Virus record (IMG/VR): IMGVR_UViG_3300028590_000025
Location: 1-51,010 of that record
DNA length: 51,010 nt
Direction: 5' to 3' (one strand)
Source of the DNA: a virus
The translations under genes and the position numbers were made by a program. Each line of letters opens with the position of its first letter. The stretch's first letter is position 1. Positions 29,359 through 37,910 of the stretch are shown here, one piece after another. The notes beneath the pieces were generated by a model. It searched no databases. It saw only the letters and a list, made by a program, of their open reading frames with translations, and was not told where the DNA came from.

Positions 29359-31233
29359 TTATTCCTCGGTGAGCCCTTCGGCCCAATCCTCTTTGACCTC
29401 GGCAAATAGCTCCGGTCCCAGCACGATCTCGCCCTGGTATGGCTCCACCTTGGACAGGTCGCCCTTGAAGCCATAGCTGATGGTGATGTGCGGCTGGTAC
29501 TCGGGGTGATCCCAAGACCCGCCTGCCTCGATCACGCCCTCATGGCGCCAGCGCAGTTCGTTGGCAGTGAACAGCAGCACGGTTGCTTCACCGAACTGCT
29601 CCATCAGGCGCGGGCCGCCGGGACCAACCTTCAGTTCTGGCGCCCACGATTCCCCGACGCGCATCCAATCGATCGGAGTGCGGCTGTATGCGATGGTGAC
29701 ATGCAGTTCATCGGCCGGAAGCGTGGTTTCAAAGCCTTGCGACTTGGCCCACCGGATGATCTCTGCAGCGTTCTTGACCTTCCGCTGGATATACAGCGAG
29801 CGCGGGGCAGCATCGTTCGCGGCAAGGCGCTGGCGCTGCTGTTCGGCGGGATCGTTGGCATTGGCAGCGACACCAAGGGCGGCCGTTTCGTCGGCCGGGT
29901 CCTCTTCCTGTTCCGAGAGCTTGCCGTATTCCTCGATTGCGGCCTCCAGGCCACTCAAGGAGCCGTCTTCGATCAGTTCGTTGACCAGAGCGTCGGACAG
30001 CGCCTCAATGGGCATCAGCGGCTCGCTGGTGCCGCCATTGCCAGCAATGACTCGGGCAGCGTCGGCCTTCATCTTGAAGGTTTCAGCCTTCTCCTTTTCG
30101 GAGAGGGTATAGAGCGGCGCCCAGCGGCTATAGATCGAAGGGTCTCGGTCACCAAGCGCGGAACGAACAATCACCTCGTCCAGGCGGTTCATGGCCGGCG
30201 TCAGTTCTGTGCGCTGCCGGGCAGCGATGTTGTCGTAATAGTTCTTGAGCGCGGTATCACCGTTGCTGCCGAGCCCGCTGGGGGCCTGCATGAGCAGACG
30301 AGACACCGGGATATCGGCGGCACCAGAGGCGATCTCAAGATACTTCTGCATCAGCTCGGGGAGCTGTGCGAAATTGATCTGCTTCTGCTCCCACTTCTCG
30401 CCCAGCGCCGTATCGCCGTTCGCACCATTGCCCTCGAGCAGCACCATGTTGAACATGGACTTGATCGTATTGGCGTAGGTGAAGCGATCCGTAACCGACT
30501 TGGTGCCGGCAGCCGTGGCCAGTGCCTTTGACAGCCCCGGAATGTAGATGACGTCGGCCTTGGCCTCCGGGATCAGCGCGGCGACATGGGCCTGTGCGGA
30601 ACCTGCATTGATAATGGCATCCCCAACCACCTGAAGGATGGAATCGCCCCAGTTATCCGCGGGGGTCGAGAACCGATCATCCATGACAGGAGCGCCGATG
30701 AAGCGCACCATGCGGCTGGGGTGCACGCGTACCTGCGCACCAGTCCCGCCGTTGACCTCATAATATTCGGGCTGGCCATAATAGACGCTGCGCACGTCGG
30801 TGATCAGCGGCCCAGTGGTGACCTTGCTGCGGTCCAGAACGTGGAGATAGAGCAAGTCGCCCTTCTTGACGTTCTCGACCAGCAATTCCTTGTCTGGGGC
30901 ACCGTCACGCATGCCCATGTAGATGGCGGCGCCACCGAACAGCCGGGCTTTCTGCAGGGCCATGGTGACCTTGGGCTGAAGGCTGATCTCTGGCAGCTTC
31001 TCGACGGCCTCGATTGCCTCGATCTGTTCGTTCGTGGCCTGCCATTCCCGCCACTCGCGGGTCATGTCGTTCGGGATGATGTCCACGACTTTGCGTGCCA
31101 GCCAATCAGACCGGTGCATGGCGTTAAGCTGGTCATCGCCAATGGGCACAAAGACGTAGCCGAGGCTGGTACTCTTGTCCTTGGACGTGCCGAGACCTGT
31201 GACCAGGCTCTTGAGCGTGTCTGCCAGCCACAT
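29359..31233 (-). CDS. Portal protein (DUF1073) fused to Acb1-like 2H phosphodiesterase
   Basis: 624 residues. Residues 1-430 are the DUF1073 portal type (W-L-A-R-K-V-V-D-I-I-P-N-D-M-T-R-E-W, G-G-A-A-I-Y-M-G and a Q-A-P-S-G-L-G-S-N-G-D region). An acidic linker (430-475) leads to a 2H phosphoesterase domain: H-V-T at 511-513 and H-I-T at 582-584, 71 residues apart. Acb1 anti-CBASS enzymes, which destroy cyclic-nucleotide alarm signals, share this 2H fold, and databases link DUF1073 to Acb1-like proteins. The enzymatic activity here is inferred from the intact HxT pair. Confidence 0.85.
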   Translation of the reverse strand: MWLADTLKSLVTGLGTSKDKSTSLGYVFVPIGDDQLNAMHRSDWLARKVVDIIPNDMTREWREWQATNEQIEAIEAVEKLPEISLQPKVTMALQKARLFGGAAIYMGMRDGAPDKELLVENVKKGDLLYLHVLDRSKVTTGPLITDVRSVYYGQPEYYEVNGGTGAQVRVHPSRMVRFIGAPVMDDRFSTPADNWGDSILQVVGDAIINAGSAQAHVAALIPEAKADVIYIPGLSKALATAAGTKSVTDRFTYANTIKSMFNMVLLEGNGANGDTALGEKWEQKQINFAQLPELMQKYLEIASGAADIPVSRLLMQAPSGLGSNGDTALKNYYDNIAARQRTELTPAMNRLDEVIVRSALGDRDPSIYSRWAPLYTLSEKEKAETFKMKADAARVIAGNGGTSEPLMPIEALSDALVNELIEDGSLSGLEAAIEEYGKLSEQEEDPADETAALGVAANANDPAEQQRQRLAANDAAPRSLYIQRKVKNAAEIIRWAKSQGFETTLPADELHVTIAYSRTPIDWMRVGESWAPELKVGPGGPRLMEQFGEATVLLFTANELRWRHEGVIEAGGSWDHPEYQPHITISYGFKGDLSKVEPYQGEIVLGPELFAEVKEDWAEGLTEE

Positions 31234-32765
31234 CAGCCTGTTACTCCCAGCATGCCATAAACGAAGTGCGATTGGGCCAACTCATCGAAGGCCCGAGTTG
31301 CCGCGTCTGCCTGATCCTTGAACTTCCCATTCGGGAACGTGCAAAGCTCATCTAGAAACGGCTCAATCCATGCATCCCTTACCGGGTCGCCCGTCATTAG
31401 AATGTCGACGTTGCCGGCTTCTGCCTGAGCCGATAGCGGACCGGCACGGGTCACCTTGTCGCCACTTTCCGGGCTCGATTTGGCTGTGTAGCCGGCCAAC
31501 TGCTTGACCAAGTATCCAGCCTGTGACTTGCCTGCCTGGCCGGGGTCCTGCGGCAGCGAGATCCGGCACTCCCTGCCATCAGTCGCAGCGGTGCTGAGGA
31601 TCAGCCTTTCGACCCCACCAGACGAAAGATGATCTCGTACCGAATGGGCGATGATGAACCGGCCATCAGGATAGCGGCCGATTTTCACCCCTGCGGTGTA
31701 TGCAGCGCTGTCATCGACCGTTGCTGCCAAATCCCAGCCACGGGCGAACTCTGTGGCGGCGGGAAATGCTGCCTTGAAGGCAAACCAAGCCCGCTTAAAC
31801 ATACCGCCATCTCGGGGCGCGGGGCGCTGCTGGAACTGCCCCGCCGTAGCGTAGGAGCCCATGACCTTCTTGTCGCGCTCCACCACTTCACGGGGAAAGC
31901 GGGCCGGGAATAGCAATTCGCCATCGACCTTGCGCGGGTCCTCGAACCCGATGGAAGTGTAACATTTCCTTTCCGGCTCGAACTCCATCGGCAGCATCAG
32001 ATGCTCGTAGCCGAAGTCCTTGGCCAGGATCATTCCTGCCACGTCGTTCTCGTGCAGACGCTGCATCACCACGATAATCGCGGAGCGATCCGGGTTATTC
32101 AGTCGGGTCGGCACCGCCTCGCGAAACGTCTCATTGACTGCATCGCGCTTGACGTCAGACCCCGCATCATCAACCGATAGCGGATCATCGATCAGCACAC
32201 GGTCACCGCGGGAGCCTGTCAGGCCCGTGAACGCCATCGCCTCGCGAAAACCGGTGGCGTCGTTTTCGAACTTGAGCTTGGCGTTCTGGTCCGACATGAG
32301 CCGAACCGTCGATCCCCAGCGCTCCTGATACCATTCCGAGGCAATCAGGCGCCGCATCTTGAGGTTGTCGCGAATTGCCAGCGGGTGGCTGTGCGACGTG
32401 CCCAAATAGCGCATATGCGGGAGGCCTCGCGGCCCCCACTCCCACGCCGGCCACATCACCCCCACCGAGAGCGACTTCATCGTGCCAGGAGGGACATTGA
32501 TCAGCAGGCGAGTGATTTGCCCGCTGGTGACTGCCTCCAAGTGCTGAGAGACGGCATCGATGTGCCATCCGTGCTTATACGGCTGTCCGGGTTCCAGAAC
32601 GTGCCAAGCTGCCTGTGTGAACGATGCGAGCGAGACGCCTGCGGTCTCGATATCGCGATCAAGGTTCTCCTGCGCCCGCCTCTTCTGCCGTTGGGCTGCC
32701 AGGGCTTCCAATAAGCCCGAGCTTCGCGAGAACGGGATAGGCTGCTTCGAGAGATGCAAGTTCAT
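31233..32765 (-). CDS. terL: Terminase large subunit
   Basis: 510 residues. Walker A-like N-V-P-P-G-T-M-K-S at 90-98, Walker B R-V-L-I-D-D-P near 189-195, and RNase H-like nuclease motif G-W-D-L-A near 343-347 (Asp345). It cuts and pumps DNA into proheads through the portal. Its ATG lies 107 bases inside the small-subunit gene; a later start is possible because the family's conserved part begins near residue 45. The stop is shared with the portal start. Confidence 0.93.
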   Translation of the reverse strand: MNLHLSKQPIPFSRSSGLLEALAAQRQKRRAQENLDRDIETAGVSLASFTQAAWHVLEPGQPYKHGWHIDAVSQHLEAVTSGQITRLLINVPPGTMKSLSVGVMWPAWEWGPRGLPHMRYLGTSHSHPLAIRDNLKMRRLIASEWYQERWGSTVRLMSDQNAKLKFENDATGFREAMAFTGLTGSRGDRVLIDDPLSVDDAGSDVKRDAVNETFREAVPTRLNNPDRSAIIVVMQRLHENDVAGMILAKDFGYEHLMLPMEFEPERKCYTSIGFEDPRKVDGELLFPARFPREVVERDKKVMGSYATAGQFQQRPAPRDGGMFKRAWFAFKAAFPAATEFARGWDLAATVDDSAAYTAGVKIGRYPDGRFIIAHSVRDHLSSGGVERLILSTAATDGRECRISLPQDPGQAGKSQAGYLVKQLAGYTAKSSPESGDKVTRAGPLSAQAEAGNVDILMTGDPVRDAWIEPFLDELCTFPNGKFKDQADAATRAFDELAQSHFVYGMLGVTG

Positions 32766-33150
32766 CCTCGGTCAATCCATCCAACATTTTGGGAGTGATG
32801 GTCACCACCTGGATGGTGCCACTGATCTTGCGGTTCTCTGTACCCAGCCCAAACAGCTTGGCCTTGCCCATGGTGGCCGATACGGCTGCGCTAGTCTGCT
32901 TCTCACCAATTGCGAGGGTGCGGGCTTCCTCGAGCTCGGCTGCGAGGCTTTCGACGGTCACCTCGACCTTCTTGGCCACCCTGCCCTGCAGTTCTTCTAC
33001 CCGAGCAGCGACCATAACATTTGATAACAAGCGCGATGCGCTCGGCTGGTTCGGCTTATACCCGGCATGTGCATACGCCTCGGTCGCGCTCTTGCCCTTT
33101 GCTAGCGCTTGGGCGAATGCTTCGTGACGAGGATTGGGGAGAACGGGCAT
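32659..33150 (-). CDS. terS: Terminase small subunit
   Basis: 163 residues. R-H-E-A-F-A-Q-A-L-A-K-G-K-S-A-T-E-A-Y-A-H-A-G-Y is the N-terminal HTH of small terminases, followed by helices (E-S-L-A-A-E-L-E-E-A-R) for oligomerisation. It recognises the packaging site. Its start codon shares bases with that of a divergent plus-strand gene. The 107-base overlap with terL is longer than usual. Confidence 0.87.
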   Translation of the reverse strand: MPVLPNPRHEAFAQALAKGKSATEAYAHAGYKPNQPSASRLLSNVMVAARVEELQGRVAKKVEVTVESLAAELEEARTLAIGEKQTSAAVSATMGKAKLFGLGTENRKISGTIQVVTITPKMLDGLTEDELASLEAAYPVLAKLGLIGSPGSPTAEEAGAGEP

Positions 33151-33424
33151 GACGATTTCCGACGAGCATATCGCTCAGATACGCGGTGAGGCGATGGCGG
33201 CTAGGCACATGGCTCAGTCCGCCCTTAAAGCCGCGCTGCTGCATATACCAGCGGACCAGCGTGTCCCTGCCCTTGAGGCCATCCACGCCGGCATCGACAA
33301 GAGTTTGGCCGCGTCCACGTTTGTTGGCGGAGACGCGGCGCTCAATGACATCGTGCAAGAGGTCGCACGCAAGACCGTCAGCGACGACCTTGCCTTGGCA
33401 AAAGCAGCCCTTACGCCGAAGTAG
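33149..33424 (+). CDS. Small helical protein divergent to terS
   Basis: 91 residues from ATG 33149 with GGGGA upstream. The ATG and the terS ATG overlap in opposite directions (CATG). Mostly Ala/Leu/His helices (M-A-A-R-H-M-A-Q-S-A-L-K-A-A-L) with no known motif. Its 3-prime end overlaps the convergent gene by 14 bases, so late transcription crosses it in antisense. It may be a moron or an RNA-level regulator of packaging genes. Confidence 0.55.
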   Translation: MTISDEHIAQIRGEAMAARHMAQSALKAALLHIPADQRVPALEAIHAGIDKSLAASTFVGGDAALNDIVQEVARKTVSDDLALAKAALTPK

Positions 33425-33692
33425 CGCGCTCTGCCTTCTCAAAGGTGAGCGAGTAGACCGCGCCGATCTCGAACTGCTCGATGGCGGCGGGATTGGTGAT
33501 GGTCATAGAAAGATCGCCCGACGGCGTGTACTTCGACCAGTCGCTGTTGCCGCCTTCGGGCCCGATCTGCTTGACGCCGGCCAGATAGCCGCCGAACGCA
33601 GCGCCCATCTTCACTTCCACATTCACGTCGCCCGGCTGATGGGTGGCGCGATGGTTGATTTCCTTCACGTAGAACATTGCCTGGACCGTCAT
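33411..33692 (-). CDS. Hypothetical beta-rich protein, first gene of the late transcript
   Basis: 93 residues from ATG 33692 with AAGGAGA at ideal spacing. M-T-V-Q-A-M-F-Y-V-K-E-I-N-H and N-V-E-V-K-M-G-A-A-F-G-G-Y form a compact beta domain that I recall from packaging-region phage proteins without function. It is the most upstream minus-strand gene of the late block, so the late promoter should lie just before it (33693-34040). Confidence 0.65.
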   Translation of the reverse strand: MTVQAMFYVKEINHRATHQPGDVNVEVKMGAAFGGYLAGVKQIGPEGGNSDWSKYTPSGDLSMTITNPAAIEQFEIGAVYSLTFEKAERATSA

Positions 33693-34040
33693 GGGTCTTC
33701 TCCTTGTGCAATGCCCGGAAGCCGCCGGGCGCGGATTGTTGACTAGATCAGGTAACTATTTTCGTACCGATCGCAAAAACCGTATTGACGCGAACCGCGA
33801 ACTGATATTGTTTGCGCATCAGGCAATTGTAGCCGACCGCAAAGGAAATCGACCCCATGGCTTCTTCGCCATCCGCCTCCGGGCAAATCCCCCTCACACA
33901 TCACCCACCATGTCGCCTCGTTGAGCGCGCCGCTATCGGCTGCTGCATTTTCAACCGAGGACTATGACATGATGATCGAACGCGCTACAGGCCCACCACG
34001 ACCGCTGTGTTGAGCAGCGGAACCATGATGGGAAAAGACG
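33693..34040. promoter_or_regulatory. Intergenic region, probable late promoter / packaging-site region
   Basis: About 350 bases with only tiny frames (for example 36 codons at 33857-33967 on the plus strand, AAAGGA upstream). Lower GC than its surroundings. It holds a tandem heptamer CGCGAAC-CGCGAAC (33789-33802 region), a minus-strand TACAAT hexamer near 33830 without a clear -35, and on the plus strand TTGACG-15-TATTGT (33785-33811). Being upstream of terS, it is the natural place for the late promoter and cos/pac; neither is proven. Confidence 0.4.
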
Positions 34041-34295
34041 ATGACCGATCCAGGCAAGAAGCCGGAATACCGAAGAATGACCGCAGCGGAGATTTCCGCA
34101 GCGTTCAACCGGCTCGGCCTGTCTCCCAATGAATTCTGCCGACTGACCGGCTCCGCTTACAAGCGCGTCGTCGGTTCATGGCTTGAGGGCGAGGATATCC
34201 CGCAATGGGTTCCCGTCCTGCTGGCGTCGTGGCTTGCATCCCCCCAAGCCTTTGAAGCCGCGAAGGTGGAAGCGGAAACCAGACTGGTGAAATGA
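34041..34295 (+). CDS. Small HTH regulator
   Basis: 84 residues. I-S-A-A-F-N-R-L-G-L-S-P-N-E-F-C-R-L-T-G then V-V-G-S-W-L-E-G-E-D-I-P is a XRE-like helix-turn-helix widespread in Hyphomicrobiales prophages and similar to the gene at 5934. It is a single plus-strand gene with its own terminator, between the early replication operon and the late operon, a suitable place for a switch protein or moron. Confidence 0.72.
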   Translation: MTDPGKKPEYRRMTAAEISAAFNRLGLSPNEFCRLTGSAYKRVVGSWLEGEDIPQWVPVLLASWLASPQAFEAAKVEAETRLVK

Positions 34296-34296
34296 A

Positions 34297-34324
34297 AGAG
34301 CCCGCTTCGCGCGGGCTTTTCTTC
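34297..34324 (+). terminator. Terminator after the HTH gene, possibly bidirectional
   Basis: AGCCCGC pairs with GCGGGCT across TTCGC, then TTTTCTT on the plus strand. On the minus strand the hairpin is followed by CTTTC, a weaker signal that could also end the replication operon finishing at 34389. Confidence 0.85.
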
Positions 34325-34388
34325 GTCTCGCAATTCTGGATGATGGGGAAGTGATACCCTACTCACTCAGCGAATGTCGAACGACACA

Positions 34389-34925
34389 TTACAGACCGTT
34401 CAGCTTTCGCGATACAATGCCCCATGATGCGGCGAGGTCATCGAGACTATCCCGCAGGTTGTCGGCCATGGTCAACCGGGTCCGACTGTCCTGACTGATG
34501 TCGCTGAACGATAGCCCTTGCCCGCACACCTTGCAGACCAGATCATAGTTGCGCCTGCCCAGCATCACCCGAATGCTCGCCAGTTCTTTGCCGGCGTCCA
34601 CCTGACGCTCGCTGATAGGATCGCGTGCGCCGCCTCCATCGACGTGGGTGCGGGAATAGTCCATCGCACCCGTTCCGGCCCCTCCGCAGGCTTCCCAGAC
34701 AGCCCTGAACCGGTCTGCGGCCTTCTTCTGGGCATCGTCCAGCTTCCCCCTGGCGAACAGCGTTTCGATTGCCGATTCCCGCAGGTTCTTGGCTACCCTG
34801 ATGCGCTTGGGGTTGTCGGCGCTGATGGCATGGTCTGGGCTGAAATATGGATTATCCATCTCGGCCGTGACGATCTCGACCTTCGAGGCCATCTTGAGCC
34901 TCCTGATTGCCGCCGCTTTGCTCAT
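34389..34925 (-). CDS. Hypothetical regulator at end of the replication operon
   Basis: 178 residues from ATG 34925, overlapping the upstream stop (ATGA). The C-terminal half has R-Q-V-D-A-G-K-E-L-A-S-I-R-V-M-L-G, then L-V-C-K-V-C-G-Q-G-L-S-F-S-D-I, which looks like a helix-turn-helix with a Cys pair, in the style of alphaproteobacterial DUF6456-like proteins. As the last gene of the early leftward operon, just before the late block, it is a good candidate for a late-gene activator. That is inference from position. Confidence 0.6.
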   Translation of the reverse strand: MSKAAAIRRLKMASKVEIVTAEMDNPYFSPDHAISADNPKRIRVAKNLRESAIETLFARGKLDDAQKKAADRFRAVWEACGGAGTGAMDYSRTHVDGGGARDPISERQVDAGKELASIRVMLGRRNYDLVCKVCGQGLSFSDISQDSRTRLTMADNLRDSLDDLAASWGIVSRKLNGL

Positions 34926-35302
34926 TCCAGAACTGCCTTCCACAAATCTTCTTTCGCGACCGTCTCAAGAACGGACTGACAAATTTCCTGAATATCCATG
35001 CGGCGCCGCTCCGCTTCCGCGTCGATCAGGGTCCGGTGGATGCCGCTCAATGGAACGGGGATCGCTGCGTAGGTGTGATGATTGGCTCCGGCGATATGCC
35101 CCCAGTGAGACCACATGGCCGTAATCATGTTCGGGGTGACGCCATCGTTGAGCCGGTCGCATATCCGTTGAGCCGTGAGGCCACGCCCGGTCATCAGCCC
35201 AATCTCGAAGGCCTTCCGGTTCGACCACTTCTCGACCCAGAGAGGATGGCCGATACGCTCATCATCTCGGCCGAACATGCCCAATTGAACTTCCCCAGCC
35301 AT
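34922..35302 (-). CDS. Hypothetical protein with GcrA-like HTH
   Basis: 126 residues. The segment R-G-L-T-A-Q-R-I-C-D-R-L-N-D-G-V-T-P-N-M-I-T-A-M-W resembles the N-terminal helix-turn-helix of GcrA (G-L-S-A-x-x-I-A then R-N-A-V-I-G-K), but the Cys-containing GcrA C-terminus is absent. It is translationally coupled to the genes on both sides. A second regulator of late transcription is possible. Confidence 0.55.
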   Translation of the reverse strand: MAGEVQLGMFGRDDERIGHPLWVEKWSNRKAFEIGLMTGRGLTAQRICDRLNDGVTPNMITAMWSHWGHIAGANHHTYAAIPVPLSGIHRTLIDAEAERRRMDIQEICQSVLETVAKEDLWKAVLE

Positions 35303-37602
35303 CAGAATGGTGGCTCCCCTGATGCCAGATCTCGCTTCACGTCCTCTGGAATGCCCGCTCCGGGCTGCTCCTGTGGTCGCTCCTGCTCCTGGTAGCGTGG
35401 TGGTGGCCTGTCCGATTTCCCGGTGGCCCAGACAATGCGCTTGTCGTTATCGCGGCCCATGTATCCCGCGTTTATGAGCGCCGTGGTGGTGCGCTTCAGG
35501 AAGGCCGTCAGCTCCTTGTTTCGCGCATCGATCTCATCTTCAGCCGCATTGAAGGTGATGGTGCGGCGGACGCGGGCGACGAATACCTCCTGTGGCACAC
35601 AGCGCCTGATCTGAGGCGGGGCAAGCGAACCGTGCGGGGTGTCTATGCCCTCGTCCGTCTGTGCCGCTGTAAGGGCCTCGAAAACGATCTTCTGGTCATT
35701 CGAGAGCCGCGTATTGTCCTCTTGAGCATCACTGTTGCTGTGACGCGCCGGCCGGGCGCAAATGCAGGTCGTTATGTCATCGCCATCGGCGTCGACGCCC
35801 AACTTAACGACCTCGAGAACAATCTTCCATTTCAAGTCATTGAGGCCGTTCTTGTTCTTGGTGAGCACGATCTGGCGAATGTGCCGCCCCTGCCCGTCCA
35901 GAACCTTTTGCGGCATCTCCTTCCGGTTCTGCGGAATGGTCATCATCGGTCGGATCTCAAACACCTGGGCGACATTGGCCTCGATGCTGGTATGGCCGCG
36001 CACGCGGCCGCCAGAGGCGTTCATGTGGTGCACAAGGCAGATGGCAGCGCCGGTTTGATCCTTGAGCCGATTCACCCGGGCCAACACCTTGCCGACTTCA
36101 GCACCGTCGATCTCGTTCAAGCCCTCAGTGGCAACAGAGAGCGTGTCGATGATGATCAACTCGACCGGCATGCCATAGTAATCTTCCCATGCCTTGACCT
36201 GGGCGATCAGCTTGTCGATCACATCGTCATTCATCAGCGTGAACTCGCGGTCCATGATGATGTAGGGGATATCGACGTCTGGGCTGATGCCGTTGGCCTG
36301 CCGGTAGCCTTCGGCGCGCATCTGGACGCCCTTGCCGTCCTCGCAGGCGATATGGATTACGATGCCCTTACGGGTGATCCTGTCGCCGTACTGCATGCCG
36401 CGGGCGATCTTCATTCCCATGTCCATCACGACAAAGGATTTGCCTGCCTGCTTTTCAGCAGCGAGGATGAACACGCCGTTGCGCTCGACCAGCCCCTTGA
36501 TGAGCCAGTCGTACTCGATGGGCTTGCCGGCGAGACTGATCATGGTCCGCGCGCCAAACCCGCCGGGTGGTCGCGGCACAAAACCGGGGCACGCCGCCAC
36601 AAGCGCCATTAGCTGATCAGCAGTGCCGCCAGCCTCGATCCATTCCACCACATCACCCTTCAGTGGTATGCCCGGTAGTGGCAGCACCTTCACCGATGCG
36701 GTGATCTTGCGAACCTTGCAGGCGACGTCCTCGGCATGGTCCTGGCCCGGATAGACCGGGCGGCCATCATCGTGGAACCGCAGGACGTCCTTCTCGGTGA
36801 CGTTCCCGTATTCGTCCTTTTCCTTGACCTTCTTGGTGGCCTGCGGATCATTGTCTGGTAGCACCACGACGTGGGCGCCCTTGAAGGTCGCCACCATAAC
36901 ATCGGTGAAGTTCTTCCCGGCCCCGCCGCTATTGCACGTCGCCTCAAAGCCGATGGCAACCAGTGCATCTGCCGCCTTTTCGCCTTCCACGACGAAAATG
37001 GTTTTGCCCGCTTCTATGGCCCGCTCAATGGCCTGCCACCGGTAAAGGCATGGTTCCCGACCGTTCAGGCCGAAGGTGATCTTGCCCGATGCGTCCCGGC
37101 TCTTCTGCTTGAAGGTCTTTTTCGCCTTTCCGGTCTTTGGGTCCAACACGAGCGAGCCGTCGGCATAGCGGTAGTGGTACCGGATCACCCGATACTGAAA
37201 TTCGCCATCTGGATTGGCATAGTCCCAGTGCGCGACCTCAAATTCCTGCACGTCGCCGGCGGGCTCCTGTGGCGGTGTTTCTGGTTCGCTGGGGGCACTG
37301 GTCGGATTTGCCGCTTCCTGCCGCTGTGAAGTAGCGCTGTGGCTGTGACGGGACTCTATCAGCCCTTCCTTCTGCAACCAGGCCAGCGCGCCCTCTCGAT
37401 CGGTCGAGCACTCCCGCTCAACCAGTTCAAGAGCACCGCCGCCCAAGCCCGCCTCGTGGTCGTACCAGACCATACCCTCATAGGTGAACTTGCGACTGCC
37501 ACCGGAACCCCAGCGGAGTTCCTTGGCAGTCTTGACCGTCGGCTTGCCCCAGAAGCGGATGCACAGGCCTTCCGTCAGCCCGGCGAAGTCAGTGTCGCTC
37601 AT
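35302..37602 (-). CDS. TOPRIM primase / RepA-like helicase
   Basis: 766 residues from ATG 37602 (overlapping the previous stop). The TOPRIM domain has F-V-V-E-G-E-K-A-A-D-A-L (Glu206) and V-L-P-D-N-D (Asp250/252); then the RecA-like ATPase (AAA_25) has A-A-E-K-Q-A-G-K-S (382-389) and L-I-I-I-D-T-L-S (Asp486) with V-H-H-M-N at 524-528. No zinc-binding Cys set is seen at the N-terminus. It would unwind and prime the phage origin; it is the only replicative enzyme in this operon, so host polymerase is used. Confidence 0.88.
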   Translation of the reverse strand: MSDTDFAGLTEGLCIRFWGKPTVKTAKELRWGSGGSRKFTYEGMVWYDHEAGLGGGALELVERECSTDREGALAWLQKEGLIESRHSHSATSQRQEAANPTSAPSEPETPPQEPAGDVQEFEVAHWDYANPDGEFQYRVIRYHYRYADGSLVLDPKTGKAKKTFKQKSRDASGKITFGLNGREPCLYRWQAIERAIEAGKTIFVVEGEKAADALVAIGFEATCNSGGAGKNFTDVMVATFKGAHVVVLPDNDPQATKKVKEKDEYGNVTEKDVLRFHDDGRPVYPGQDHAEDVACKVRKITASVKVLPLPGIPLKGDVVEWIEAGGTADQLMALVAACPGFVPRPPGGFGARTMISLAGKPIEYDWLIKGLVERNGVFILAAEKQAGKSFVVMDMGMKIARGMQYGDRITRKGIVIHIACEDGKGVQMRAEGYRQANGISPDVDIPYIIMDREFTLMNDDVIDKLIAQVKAWEDYYGMPVELIIIDTLSVATEGLNEIDGAEVGKVLARVNRLKDQTGAAICLVHHMNASGGRVRGHTSIEANVAQVFEIRPMMTIPQNRKEMPQKVLDGQGRHIRQIVLTKNKNGLNDLKWKIVLEVVKLGVDADGDDITTCICARPARHSNSDAQEDNTRLSNDQKIVFEALTAAQTDEGIDTPHGSLAPPQIRRCVPQEVFVARVRRTITFNAAEDEIDARNKELTAFLKRTTTALINAGYMGRDNDKRIVWATGKSDRPPPRYQEQERPQEQPGAGIPEDVKRDLASGEPPF

Positions 37603-37910
37603 GCCGCTTCCGCCTGCTCTGCCGGCGCCGGGCGCTCGATCTCTTCCCTCACCCACAGCATGAAGGCGGCGAACTCTTTCGGCTTGGCTTTCTGCAATTG
37701 AAGAAGGGCCTCGAAATCATCAGGGGCAGCGCCGAAATCGCTCAGAATGCGCCATGCATCCCGCAAGCCATCCATGTGCAGGTTGTGAGCCAGGCGCATG
37801 TCGCCGCTGGTGTCCATGCTCTCGTAGCGCTGGAAGTCGCGTTCGGTGCGCTTCGATACCGTTTCGATCTCGTCCAAGGCCGAGATGATGCGCTTGCGGA
37901 GGGGCTTCAT
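37599..37910 (-). CDS. Hypothetical helical protein upstream of primase
   Basis: 103 residues from ATG 37910, overlapping the gcrA stop (ATGA). All-helical, charged; L-R-K-R-I-I-S-A-L-D-E-I-E-T near the N-terminus and E-F-A-A-F-M-L-W-V-R-E-E near the end. No family. It ends four bases into the primase gene. It could be a helicase loader or replication accessory by position only. Confidence 0.6.
   Translation of the reverse strand: MKPLRKRIISALDEIETVSKRTERDFQRYESMDTSGDMRLAHNLHMDGLRDAWRILSDFGAAPDDFEALLQLQKAKPKEFAAFMLWVREEIERPAPAEQAEAA

Noticed and set aside
33857-33967. 36-codon plus-strand frame as a gene
   Set aside because: AAAGGA lies upstream, but the product is Pro/Ser/Cys-rich without structure and the region is better explained as regulatory; mentioned only in the intergenic entry.
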